Of a DNA stretch of 64,000 nucleotides, positions 1-7,544 are shown piece by piece. The notes beneath the pieces were generated by a model, which did no database searches, was not told where the DNA came from, and was given only the letters and a program-made list of their open reading frames with translations. The first letter of the stretch is position 1, and each line of letters begins with the position of its first letter. The position numbers and the translations under genes were made by a program. The stretch comes from Dactylosporangium sp040689395 (GTDB lineage: Bacteria > Actinomycetota > Actinomycetes > Mycobacteriales > Micromonosporaceae), in NCBI RefSeq assembly GCF_040689395.1, contig NZ_JBFAZX010000003.1, positions 1 to 64,000 of the forward strand, given 5' to 3'.

Positions 1-1
1 C

Positions 2-95
2 CGTTACGAGGCAACGGTCGGGATCGCCTCGATCATCATCTGGCTCCGCGCGAAACCCGACCGCCGTCAACCATGATCCATCAGACAGGCCCTAG
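2..95 (+). mobile_element. C-terminal tail of an IS5-like transposase and IS right end, cut by window edge
   Basis: The first open frame encodes RYEATVGIASIIIWLR and a short basic tail before a TGA at 74-76. Endings of the form RY-x(n)-IAAIxxWLR are typical of actinobacterial IS5-family DDE transposases, so this is read as the last ~25 codons of such an enzyme. About 15 bases after the stop comes CAGACAGGCCCTAG, which looks like an inverted-repeat end next to a CTAG/TA target. The left part of the element lies outside the window, so neither the second repeat nor the catalytic residues can be seen. Confidence 0.4.
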
Positions 96-718
96 CACAG
101 GCTGATCTTCTCAGATCGCGTCCAGACGCCGCGGCCGGCAGGACCGTCAGCCGCGCGAGGCCGCTGGTGTCGACAGGTTTGTCGGGCGGCGTAGAGGCCC
201 GTTGGCTGGGGCAGCCGCAGGGTGGTCCGGCGTGGGTGGGTGGTGGCTATGCCGCGGCAGCCGCCGATGTCCGAAACCGCGCCGCTGCACGGGACGAATC
301 TGCCGCCGGGTTTCCCGCGGATCAGATCCAGCGTCCGCGCGGGCGCCGGCTCGCCTCGTACCGCCGCCCGGGCCGGCGTCCGCGCGGCGCGACGACGCAC
401 GCGGCGCGCGTCACCCCCGTCGCCGAGGCGCAGCGCCGCAGGGCGAGACCCGGCCCGCACCGCCCGGCCACGGCCCGCGCCAGCCTTACCAGGACCCGTC
501 GCACCCGCATACCGGACAGTCTCACCCGTGCCAGCTGAACCCTGGCTGAGAACACGGCGCGGGAGCGGCCCGGCCCGCTTCCTGCGGGTCATGGAACAAC
601 TGGCGATGAAAGTCGGCGAACACCCGCCGAACGGCGGTTCCCAGGGCCGGGGCAGTATGCCAGCATCCACGGCAGCGATGCCGGACATGCGTTGGGACCT
701 GGGAGCGGACCGGAATTG
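96..718. other. Stretch with no supportable gene
   Basis: Several frames are open here on both strands, but all have arginine/proline-rich compositions typical of out-of-frame reading of GC-rich DNA. No ribosome binding site, conserved motif or RNA gene was recognised. It lies between the IS end and the condensation-domain gene and presumably holds that gene's promoter. Confidence 0.4.
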
Positions 719-2053
719 GTGGAGCGGATCATCGTCCCGTTCGAGGGGCCCGGCGCCGGGACCGGCCCGCTGGCCTGGGGGCAGCAGCAGGTCTGGGCGG
801 CGATGACGGGGAGCGACTCGTCGATGAGCATGGGCGGCGCCGTCGCCGTCACCGACGGGCGGACCGTCGAGGACATCGCCGGGGAACTGCGCTTCTTCAT
901 GAGCCGATACGCGGCGTTGCGGACACTGCTGCGGTTCTCCGGCGACGGCACGGTGACGCAGGAGGTGTTCGCGTCCGGGGAGGCCGTGCTGGAGGTCGTC
1001 GACACCGCCGGCGACGCGGACGCGGCGGCGGTGGCCGAGGCGCTGGCCGCCGAGTGGCGCGAGCGCAAGTTCGACTACGCCGAGGAGTGGCCGCTGCGCA
1101 TGGGTGCGGTCCGCCACGACGGGGCCGTCACCCACGTCGTCGTGCTGATCTGCCACATCGCGGCGGACCTCGGCGGGATCGCGGTGATGCTGCGCGAGCT
1201 GGCCGAGCGCGACCCGGTGACGGGGCAGCCGGCCGGGCCGTATGAGGCGCCGCAACCGCTGGACTTGGCGCGCCGGCAGCGGGAGCCGGCCCTGGCGCGG
1301 CAGACCGCGTCGGCGATGCGCTACTGGGAGTCGCACCTGCGCACGATCCCGGCCAGCCTGTTCCGGGGGCCGGTGGAGCGGGGCGAGCCGACGTACTGCC
1401 GGATGCGGTGGCAGTCGCGGGCGATGCACCTGGCCTCCGACGCGGTGTCGGCCCGGCTCGGCGCCGACCCGGCGTGGGTGCTGCTCGCGGCGTTCGCCGC
1501 CGGGCTGGAGCGGGTGCTGCCCAGCGGCGGGCCGTTCGTCGCGATCGGGATCATCAGCAACCGGTTCCGGCCGGCGCTGCGCGACGTGGTGAGCCCGGTG
1601 ACCCAGGACGGGCTGTGTGTGCTCGACGTCGCCGGGGTCTCCGTCGTCGAGGCGGTGGCCCGGGCCCGGGCGGCGTCGATGAGCGCGTCCAAGTACGCCT
1701 ACTACGACCCCGAGGCCCGGGCGGAGCTCACCGAGCGGATCGCCCAGGAGCGCGGCGAGCACCTCGACCTGACCTGCCTGTACAACGACCGGCGCACCGC
1801 GCGGCCTCCGGACGGCGGGCCCGCGCCGGCCGGGCACGACGAGGTGCGCTCGGCGCTCGCCGAGACCCGGGTGGTCTCGGAGCAGCCGCTGCCGTCGCTG
1901 GGTCCCAAGCTCATGGTCACCGTCGAGGACGTGCCGGCCGTGGTACGGATGATCGTGGACGTCGACACCCGGTACCTGTCGCTGCCTGAGCTGCGCGAGC
2001 TGCTGCGCCAGATGGAGGCATTCGTGGTGGAGGCGCTCGTGGCGGAGGCCTGA
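719..2053 (+). CDS. Stand-alone condensation-domain protein
   Basis: About 444 residues, similar to the condensation domains of non-ribosomal peptide synthetases but with no carrier or adenylation domain. The acyl-transfer motif reads CHIAADLGG, keeping the catalytic second His and the Asp of HHxxxDG while losing the first His. The opening IIVPFEGPGAGTGPLAWGQ is shared with the protein at 23929-25242, and the two align over their whole length (LRTLLRF/LRTRLHI near residue 75, SNRFRPAL/SNRFRAGL near residue 280). The GTG start is chosen because it matches the paralogue's N-terminus and has GGAGCGGA about 10 bases upstream; TTG codons at 692 and 716 are alternatives. Substrate unknown; it may be a trans-acting acyltransferase or a non-catalytic relative. 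Confidence 0.75.
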   Translation: MERIIVPFEGPGAGTGPLAWGQQQVWAAMTGSDSSMSMGGAVAVTDGRTVEDIAGELRFFMSRYAALRTLLRFSGDGTVTQEVFASGEAVLEVVDTAGDADAAAVAEALAAEWRERKFDYAEEWPLRMGAVRHDGAVTHVVVLICHIAADLGGIAVMLRELAERDPVTGQPAGPYEAPQPLDLARRQREPALARQTASAMRYWESHLRTIPASLFRGPVERGEPTYCRMRWQSRAMHLASDAVSARLGADPAWVLLAAFAAGLERVLPSGGPFVAIGIISNRFRPALRDVVSPVTQDGLCVLDVAGVSVVEAVARARAASMSASKYAYYDPEARAELTERIAQERGEHLDLTCLYNDRRTARPPDGGPAPAGHDEVRSALAETRVVSEQPLPSLGPKLMVTVEDVPAVVRMIVDVDTRYLSLPELRELLRQMEAFVVEALVAEA

Positions 2054-2160
2054 GCCGCGCGACGCATCGCGGTCGTACCGCCGGAGACAATGGATATAAA
2101 CCAGAGCGCCTTGCTATGGTTTTCCGGCCAACCACTCCCGCTGCTGGAGGACGTGCCGCG

Positions 2161-2610
2161 ATGCGCATCTCGGCGAAGGCGGACTACGCGATCCGCGCCA
2201 TGGTCGAACTGGCCGCGGACGCGGGCCGCCCGCTGGTGTGCGAGGGGATCGCCGCGGCGCAGCACATTCCGTACCGTTTCCTCAAGTCGGTCATGCGCGA
2301 CCTGCGCCGCGCCGGCCTGGTGCGCAGCCAGCGTGGCTGCGAGGGCGGCTACTGGCTGAGCCGCGCCGCCGCCGACATCACCCTCGCCGACGTGGTCGGC
2401 GCCGTCGACGGCGAACTGCTCACCGTGCACGGCGCGAGCCCGCACGACCCGGCCGACGTGACCCGGGCGCCCGCGGTGACGGCGGTGTGGCGGGCCATCC
2501 AGGCGCGCACGGAGGAGATCCTCACCGGCGTGACGCTCGCGGACCTGCTGACCGAGGCGCCCCCTGCGCCGGCCGCGACCCTGCTCGGCCTGGTGCCCGC
2601 GCGTGCCTGA
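2161..2610 (+). CDS. Rrf2-family transcriptional regulator
   Basis: A 149-residue winged-helix repressor. The N-terminus MRISAKADYAIRAMVELA and the recognition segment IPYRFLKSVMRDLRRAGLVRSQRG followed by GGYWL are diagnostic of Rrf2. The three clustered cysteines that bind Fe-S in IscR/NsrR are absent; the only cysteines are in LVCEGIAA and RGCEGG, both inside the DNA-binding half, so a cluster-independent sensor is more likely. GGAGG lies 10 bases before the ATG. It precedes a cupin and a DsbA-like gene in the same direction and probably controls them; the target sequence was not identified. Confidence 0.85.
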   Translation: MRISAKADYAIRAMVELAADAGRPLVCEGIAAAQHIPYRFLKSVMRDLRRAGLVRSQRGCEGGYWLSRAAADITLADVVGAVDGELLTVHGASPHDPADVTRAPAVTAVWRAIQARTEEILTGVTLADLLTEAPPAPAATLLGLVPARA

Positions 2611-2659
2611 CCACTCTTGACAGCAGCGCCCGCCCGGGCGCCACGAGAAGGAGATCCGC

Positions 2660-3082
2660 ATGACCGACCACTGGCATGCCCCGCTGCGCCACATCAAGGG
2701 CGCGCAGCTGAGCGGCGACACCCGGCAGACGTCGGGTATGACGCGGCTGGAGGCGATCTCCGGCAAGACGGTCGGCTCGGACAAGCTGTGGATGGGCCGC
2801 ACCCACGTCGCCCCGGCCACCAACTCCGGCGACCACCACCACGGCGAGGCCGAGACCGCCATCTACGTCGTCTCCGGCCACCCGGTCTTCGTCTTCGCCG
2901 AGGGCGACGGCGAGGTGCGCCTGGAGACCGAGCCCGGCGACTACATCTTCGTTCCGCCGTACGTGCCCCATCGCGAGGAGAACCCGGGCGCCGAGGAGGC
3001 CGTGGTCGTCATCGCCCGCAGCAGCCAGGAGGGCGTCGTCGTCAACCTGCCGAGCTTGTGGGCGCCGGTCGAGCGCCCGTGA
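2660..3082 (+). CDS. Single-domain cupin protein
   Basis: 140 residues with both cupin motifs: HHHGEAETAIYVVSGHPVF (motif 1, with His, His and Glu metal ligands) near residue 55-75 and GDYIFVPPYVPHREEN (motif 2, third His ligand) near residue 94-110. The metal-binding set is therefore complete. The reaction cannot be told from sequence; small cupins of this kind include isomerases, dioxygenases and sensors. AAGGAGAT precedes the ATG. The gene ends in a GTGA overlap with the next one, so the two are translationally coupled, under likely control of the Rrf2 regulator just upstream. Confidence 0.8.
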   Translation: MTDHWHAPLRHIKGAQLSGDTRQTSGMTRLEAISGKTVGSDKLWMGRTHVAPATNSGDHHHGEAETAIYVVSGHPVFVFAEGDGEVRLETEPGDYIFVPPYVPHREENPGAEEAVVVIARSSQEGVVVNLPSLWAPVERP

Positions 3083-3948
3083 CGGGTTTGTCGGTCGTCG
3101 AGTACACCGACCCCATGTGCCCGTGGGCGTGGGGTTCGGAGCCGACGTTCCGCTACCTGCGCGCGGTCCTCGCCGGTGCGGCCTGGCGCCGCGTGTTCGG
3201 CGTCCTCTTCGACGACGGCGACGATCCCGCGCCGGACCCGGCGGCGGAGACCAGGTGGTACCACCGGCAGCTTCAGGAGATCTGCGGGCACACCGGCGCG
3301 CCGTGGCCCGCGGTGCTGGAGCGGGTCGCGCTGTCGAGCCGGCCGTCGTCGCTGGCGGCGCTGGCGGCGCTGGAGCAGGGGAGCGCGGTCGCCGACCGGG
3401 TGCTGCGCCGGCTGCGTGAGACCGTCTTCGTCCTCGGGGAGCCGGCCGACACCGAGGATCGGGTGCTGTCCGCCGCTCAAGGCGTGCCGGGCCTGGACGT
3501 CGCGCGGCTCGCCGAGCAGATGCGCGCGCGGCGGACCGCGCAGGCGCTGGGCCGAGACCGGCGCGAGGCCCGCCGCCCCGACCCGGAGGTGGTCGGGCTC
3601 ACCGGGCCGGGCCCGCACCCGGGCGCCGCCAAGCCGGCGCGAGGCGGCCGGCGCTACGGGTTTCCCACCATCGTGCTCACCGGACCTCGTGGGCGCGCGA
3701 TCGTGCCGGGCTGGCGGCCCCTCACCGGCTATCTGGAGGCCGCGGAGGGGGTCGCGCCGGGGTGCGTGCGCGCGGCGGCGCCGACCGGGGACCTGGCCGC
3801 CCACCGTAGCCTCACCGGGCCGGAGATCCGCCTACTGCTGGGCGCCGACGTCCCGCCGCAGGGCGCCGTGGAGGTGTGCACCCCGGGCGGATCGGTGTTC
3901 CTGGATCTGGACGAGGCCGCCACGCATCCTGCCACGCGCGGTCGCTAA
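3079..3948 (+). CDS. DsbA-family thioredoxin-fold protein with CPWA instead of CxxC
   Basis: 289 residues beginning with the thioredoxin-like strand VVEYTDPMCPWAWGSEP. The usual CxxC dithiol is CPWA, so only the N-terminal cysteine remains and disulfide exchange by a two-cysteine mechanism is not possible. The late segment GGRRYGFPTIVL carries the cis-proline loop of the fold. Proteins of the FrnE/SpxH type have the same layout and act as isomerases or adaptors. The GTG start overlaps the cupin stop codon by four bases, making a coupled pair. A glutathione-transferase-like role is possible; the substrate is unknown. Confidence 0.65.
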   Translation: MTGLSVVEYTDPMCPWAWGSEPTFRYLRAVLAGAAWRRVFGVLFDDGDDPAPDPAAETRWYHRQLQEICGHTGAPWPAVLERVALSSRPSSLAALAALEQGSAVADRVLRRLRETVFVLGEPADTEDRVLSAAQGVPGLDVARLAEQMRARRTAQALGRDRREARRPDPEVVGLTGPGPHPGAAKPARGGRRYGFPTIVLTGPRGRAIVPGWRPLTGYLEAAEGVAPGCVRAAAPTGDLAAHRSLTGPEIRLLLGADVPPQGAVEVCTPGGSVFLDLDEAATHPATRGR

Positions 3949-3971
3949 TTCCCTATCAAACCCATCGGGTT

Positions 3972-3999
3972 CATCTCGATAAATAGGACACATCTCGAT
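3972..3999 (+). repeat. Two direct repeats CATCTCGAT upstream of the sulfur operon promoter
   Basis: CATCTCGAT occurs at 3972-3980 and again at 3991-3999, 19 bases apart start to start, just before a candidate -35 box. The region is AT-rich relative to its surroundings. Spacing close to two helical turns fits a dimeric or tandem operator; the protein is unknown. Confidence 0.35.
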
Positions 4000-4004
4000 G
4001 TCTA

Positions 4005-4040
4005 TTGACGAGAGTTGTGGCGCCTCCGCATGATGAGGCC
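4005..4040 (+). promoter_or_regulatory. Promoter of a leaderless leader-peptide transcript
   Basis: TTGACG (4005-4010), an 18-base spacer and CATGAT (4029-4034) are followed by six bases and then the ATG of the leader peptide. The predicted +1 is therefore the A of that ATG, i.e. a leaderless message. Consensus match is good at -35 (5 of 6) and fair at -10 (4 of 6). Confidence 0.5.
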
Positions 4041-4115
4041 ATGACCCCGACCCACCCCGGCGTGGCGCGTCGCTACGTCGATTTCCGGCGCACGGCCAGC
4101 GCTCTCTGTCGATAG
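4041..4115 (+). CDS. Cysteine leader peptide (cis-regulatory upstream ORF)
   Basis: A 24-codon ORF ending RRYVDFRRTASALCR. It matches the pattern RRHVDL-x(n)-SALCR of the 'putative leader peptide' found before sulfur-assimilation and sulfur-uptake genes in Streptomyces and relatives. The cysteine codon UGU is the penultimate sense codon, followed by CGA and UAG, so ribosomes would slow at the very end when Cys-tRNA is scarce. In mycobacteria, cysteine-rich leaderless short ORFs act as cysteine-responsive attenuators; a similar role is inferred here. A 92-base gap with two competing hairpins separates it from the solute-binding gene. Too short for most gene callers. Confidence 0.75.
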   Translation: MTPTHPGVARRYVDFRRTASALCR

Positions 4116-4145
4116 GTCATTCCCCGGCGCACCTCGATCCTCCCC

Positions 4146-4180
4146 GCGCCCGCCTCCGGCGGGTGCGCTTCCGTGCACCC
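4146..4180 (+). promoter_or_regulatory. Two mutually exclusive hairpins between leader peptide and operon (attenuator)
   Basis: Hairpin A pairs GCGCCCGCC (4146-4154) with GGCGGGTGC (4158-4166) around a TCC loop. Hairpin B pairs GGGTGCGC (4161-4168) with GTGCACCC (4173-4180) around TTCC. Bases 4161-4166 are used by both, so only one can form at a time. Neither is followed by a U-run, so control may be by access to the GAAAGG ribosome site at 4191-4195 or by Rho rather than by an intrinsic terminator. Confidence 0.55.
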
Positions 4181-4207
4181 TCATGCGCTCGAAAGGCATC
4201 CGCCCTC

Positions 4208-5752
4208 ATGAACTCCTCTGTCGATCTGAGCCGCCGGTCGTTCCTCGGCCTGGGCGCCGCGCTGAGCGCCGCGACACTGCTCGCCGCGTGCGGCGACGGC
4301 ACCACCGGCCCCGGTACCGCGGGCGGGGCGGGCGGCACCCTCAAGTGGGGCTGGGCCCTGCCCACCAGCTGGGACCCGGTCACCTCGTCGGCCGGCTGGG
4401 ACGTGCACGTGCTGTCGCTGGTCTACGCCGGGCTCACCAAGCTCGACGAGCAGGGCACCGCGGTCGCGGCCCTGGCCACCGGCTGGAAGTACAACGACGA
4501 CGGCACCGAGGTCACCTTCACCCTGCGGCCCGGCCTCACGTTCAGCGACGGCACGCCGCTGGACGCCGCCGCGGTCAAGAAGAGCCTCGAGCGCGGCCGC
4601 GACTTCCCCAAGTCGCTCGTCGGCCCGCAGCTGGTCAACGTCAAGGAGATCGCGGCGCCGGACAGCGGTACCGTCATCATCAGGCTCGGCGTCCCGGACT
4701 TCCAGATCCCCAACCTGCTCGCCGGCAAGACCGGCATGATCGTGAGCCCGGCGGCGTTCACCACCGCGCCCGACGCCCTCGCCACCAAGCCCGTCGGCGC
4801 CGGACCGTTCACGCTCACGTCCTACACCCAGAACGCCAAGGCGGTGCTGGCCCGCAACCCCGCCTACTGGGACGCGGCCAGCATCAAGCTGCAGGGGTTC
4901 GAGGCATACCCGCTGCCGGAGGCGGCCACCGTCGTCGCCGCCCTGCAGTCCGGGCAGTACGACGTCGCCCAGATCCCCGGCAGCCAGGTCGAGGCGGCCC
5001 GGGCGGCCGGCCTGCAGGTCCAGGTCATCCCGTCCCTCGTCGTCGCCACCCTCGACGTCAACATCGGCAAGAAGCCGTTCGACGACCCGAAGGTCGTCGA
5101 GGCGCTGCACTACGCAGTGGACCGCGCCGCGCTGCTCAAGACCGCGCAGTTCGGCCACGGCGAGGTCACCTACCAGCCCTTCCCGAAGGGCTACGCGGGG
5201 TATAACCCGGCGCTGGACGGCATCTTCGCCTACCAACCGGACAAGGCCAAGCAACTGCTCGCCGAGTCCTCCTACCAGGGTGCGCCGGTCGAACTGGTCA
5301 TCACCACCACCCCCGCCGCGGCCGGCGGGGCCGAGCAGCTGCAGTCCCAGCTGCAGGCCGCCGGGTTCAAGCCGACCATCGAGGTGATCCCGCAGACCCA
5401 GTTCACCCAGCTGGTGTACGTGCAGCACTCGCGGGCACTGTCCGTCGACCAGTTCGCCGGGCGCGACTCCGCGGTGCAGGCCTTCCAGGTGCTGTTCGGC
5501 AAGGAGGGCCTGATGAACCCGGGCCGGGTCCAGCCGCCGGAGCTCGCCGACGCCCTGGCGAAGGTGAGCCGCACGCCGCTGAACGACCCGAAGTACGCCA
5601 GCGTGCTGCAGGAGGCGACGGCGATCGCCGTGCGCACCATGCCCAACGTCTTCCTCTACACCGTCCCGCGCATCCTCGCCCGCCGTGGGGGCGTCTCCGC
5701 CATCCCCGAGTTCACCGCCGTGCAGCGCTTCGAAGGCGTGACAGTGTCATGA
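4208..5752 (+). CDS. Solute-binding lipoprotein, family 5 (peptide/nickel-type ABC importer)
   Basis: 514 residues. The N-terminus has a Tat-type SRRSFLGLGA motif followed by the lipobox LLAAC, so the protein is probably exported folded and lipid-anchored to the outer face of the membrane. The body shows SBP_bac_5 features (WDPVTSSAGWDVHVLSLVYAGL, TFTLRPGLTFSDGTPLDAAAVKKSLER). It should deliver substrate to the two permeases that follow. Cargo is not a simple alkanesulfonate by family, since those normally use the SsuA type; the downstream enzymes and upstream leader suggest an organosulfur compound. ATG chosen for the signal peptide and GAAAGG site; an upstream in-frame ATG at 4163 lies within the attenuator. 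Its end overlaps the permease by ATGA. Confidence 0.88.
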   Translation: MNSSVDLSRRSFLGLGAALSAATLLAACGDGTTGPGTAGGAGGTLKWGWALPTSWDPVTSSAGWDVHVLSLVYAGLTKLDEQGTAVAALATGWKYNDDGTEVTFTLRPGLTFSDGTPLDAAAVKKSLERGRDFPKSLVGPQLVNVKEIAAPDSGTVIIRLGVPDFQIPNLLAGKTGMIVSPAAFTTAPDALATKPVGAGPFTLTSYTQNAKAVLARNPAYWDAASIKLQGFEAYPLPEAATVVAALQSGQYDVAQIPGSQVEAARAAGLQVQVIPSLVVATLDVNIGKKPFDDPKVVEALHYAVDRAALLKTAQFGHGEVTYQPFPKGYAGYNPALDGIFAYQPDKAKQLLAESSYQGAPVELVITTTPAAAGGAEQLQSQLQAAGFKPTIEVIPQTQFTQLVYVQHSRALSVDQFAGRDSAVQAFQVLFGKEGLMNPGRVQPPELADALAKVSRTPLNDPKYASVLQEATAIAVRTMPNVFLYTVPRILARRGGVSAIPEFTAVQRFEGVTVS

Positions 5753-6762
5753 CCACGTTGCTCGATCGTCCGCAGGCGCCGGCCCGGGCGCCCGCGCCGG
5801 CGCCCGCCCGGCCGCGGCGCCGCCGGGGCCGGATCGGCGCGCTGGCCACGCCGGTCGTCGTGTTCCTGTTCTCCTCGCTGCTCACGTTCGGGCTCGGCGC
5901 GCTGTCGCCGAGCAACCCGGCCGCGGCCGTGCTCGGCGAGACCGCGACCCCGGCCGACATCGCACGGATGAACCACGAGTTCGGGCTCGACCGGCCGTTC
6001 CTCGTGCAGTACCTCGACTGGCTCGGCAGCGCCCTCACCGGCGACCTCGGCCGCTCGTACTTCACCACGATCCCCGTCGCCGACAGCATCTTCGCCGCGC
6101 TGCCCGTGGATCTGGCGCTCGCCGTCCTGGCCGTGCTCCTCGCCGTGCTGCTGGGCGGCTCGGCGGGGATCGGCGCCGCGCTGCGCCGGGGTGGCCGGCT
6201 CGACCGGGCCGTCACCGTCGTCGCCTCCGCGCTGGGCACGCTGCCGCCGTTCGTGGTCGGCATCGGCCTCGTGGTGATCTTCTCCGTGCTGCTCAAGGTG
6301 CTGCCCGCCGGCGGCTACGTGGGCCTGGAGCACGGCTTGCTGCCCTGGCTGCGCTTCGCGATCCTGCCAGCGCTCGCGCTCAGCCTCGACATCGCCGCGT
6401 CCATCGCCCGGCAGCTGCGCACCTCCCTCGTCGCGCAGCTCGGCGAGAACTACGTCACCGGAGCCGTGGTGCGCGGCCTCGGAGCCCGGCGGGTGCTGTT
6501 CCGCCACGCGCTGCGCAACGCGATCGGCCCCGCCGTCACCGTGCTCGGCATCGGCGTGCCGATCGTCCTCGGCGGCGCCGTCGTCACCGAGAAGATCTTC
6601 AACCTGCCGGGCGTGGCCCAGCTGACCCTGCAGGCCGCCGCGCAGCACGACGTGCCGCTCATCCAGGGCACCCTGCTCGTCACCGTTACCGTCGTGCTGC
6701 TCTGCAACACCCTCGTCAACATGGCGCTGCTGCGCCTCACCCCGCAGGGGCGGCGGTCATGA
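5749..6762 (+). CDS. ABC transporter permease, DppB/OppB type
   Basis: 337 residues, six predicted membrane segments. A basic proline/alanine-rich cytosolic N-terminus (about 25 residues, longer than usual) precedes the first segment at about 32-52. GLDRPFLVQYLDWLGSALTGDLGRSY is the characteristic DppB external-loop region and LGENYVTGAVVRGLGARRVLFRHALRNA is the cytosolic EAA loop that docks on the ATPase. It pairs with the DppC-like subunit to form the channel. Overlaps of four bases (ATGA) on both sides show strict translational coupling with the binding protein and the second permease. Confidence 0.88.
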   Translation: MTTLLDRPQAPARAPAPAPARPRRRRGRIGALATPVVVFLFSSLLTFGLGALSPSNPAAAVLGETATPADIARMNHEFGLDRPFLVQYLDWLGSALTGDLGRSYFTTIPVADSIFAALPVDLALAVLAVLLAVLLGGSAGIGAALRRGGRLDRAVTVVASALGTLPPFVVGIGLVVIFSVLLKVLPAGGYVGLEHGLLPWLRFAILPALALSLDIAASIARQLRTSLVAQLGENYVTGAVVRGLGARRVLFRHALRNAIGPAVTVLGIGVPIVLGGAVVTEKIFNLPGVAQLTLQAAAQHDVPLIQGTLLVTVTVVLLCNTLVNMALLRLTPQGRRS

Positions 6763-7544
6763 GGCGCCTCGCGCTCGCCGCGCTCGCCGTCGTCGCGCTG
6801 CTGGCCGTCGCCGGCGGCCTGCTGGCCCCGCACGACCCGCTGGCGCAGGACCCCGACCTGGCCCTGCACGCGCCCACCTGGGCGCACCCGTTCGGCACCG
6901 ACTACCTCGGCCGCGACGTGTTCAGCCGGCTGCTCGCCGGCACCGGCACCACGGTCGCCGCCGCCGTGGAGAGCGTCGGCGTCGGGCTGTTGCTCGGCGT
7001 GGTGCCCGGCCTGGCCTCGCTGTGGCTCGGCCGCGGCGTTGAATGGGTGCTGCTGCGCGCCGTGGACGCGCTGATGACCCTGCCGTTCATCGTGTTCGCG
7101 GTGGCCGTCACCGGCATCCTCGGCAACGGCCTCACCCAGGCGATGATCGCGATCGGCATGCTGTTCGCGCCCCTGTTCTTCCGCGTCACCCGGGCCGCCG
7201 GGCTCGCGCTCACCCGGGCGCAGTACGTCGAGGCCGCCGAGCTCTTCGGCGCCTCCCGCAGCCGGATCCTGCGCACCCACGTCTGGGGCAAGGTCCTGCC
7301 GACCGTCGCCGTCACCGCCGCCCAGGCCACCGGCGGCGCGCTGCTGGCCGTGTCGTCGCTGTCGTTCCTCGGCATCGGCGTCCAGCCGCCCGCGCCGACC
7401 TGGGGCGGCGTCCTCGCCAGCGACCTGGGCTTCCTCGCCCAGCAGCCGTGGGCGCCGGTCATTCCGGCCGCGCTCATCGCGCTCACCGTCGCCGCGCTCA
7501 ACACCCTCGCCGACGACAGGGGGACGCTCCGTGTTGCGCGTTGA
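6759..7544 (+). CDS. ABC transporter permease, DppC/OppC type
   Basis: 261 residues, five to six membrane segments, shorter than the ~300 of most DppC proteins because the N-terminal cytosolic part is nearly absent (it starts directly in a membrane helix). HPFGTDYLGRDVFSRLLAGT is the DppC signature, and TRAQYVEAAELFGASRSRILRTHVWGKVLP is the EAA loop. It forms the transmembrane pore with the preceding gene. Its 3' end overlaps the ATPase gene by 14 bases. Confidence 0.87.
   Translation: MRRLALAALAVVALLAVAGGLLAPHDPLAQDPDLALHAPTWAHPFGTDYLGRDVFSRLLAGTGTTVAAAVESVGVGLLLGVVPGLASLWLGRGVEWVLLRAVDALMTLPFIVFAVAVTGILGNGLTQAMIAIGMLFAPLFFRVTRAAGLALTRAQYVEAAELFGASRSRILRTHVWGKVLPTVAVTAAQATGGALLAVSSLSFLGIGVQPPAPTWGGVLASDLGFLAQQPWAPVIPAALIALTVAALNTLADDRGTLRVAR

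Noticed and set aside
92..718. Several open frames of 70-190 codons in the first 700 bases
   Set aside because: Arg/Pro-rich shadow frames with no ribosome site, motif or sensible neighbour.
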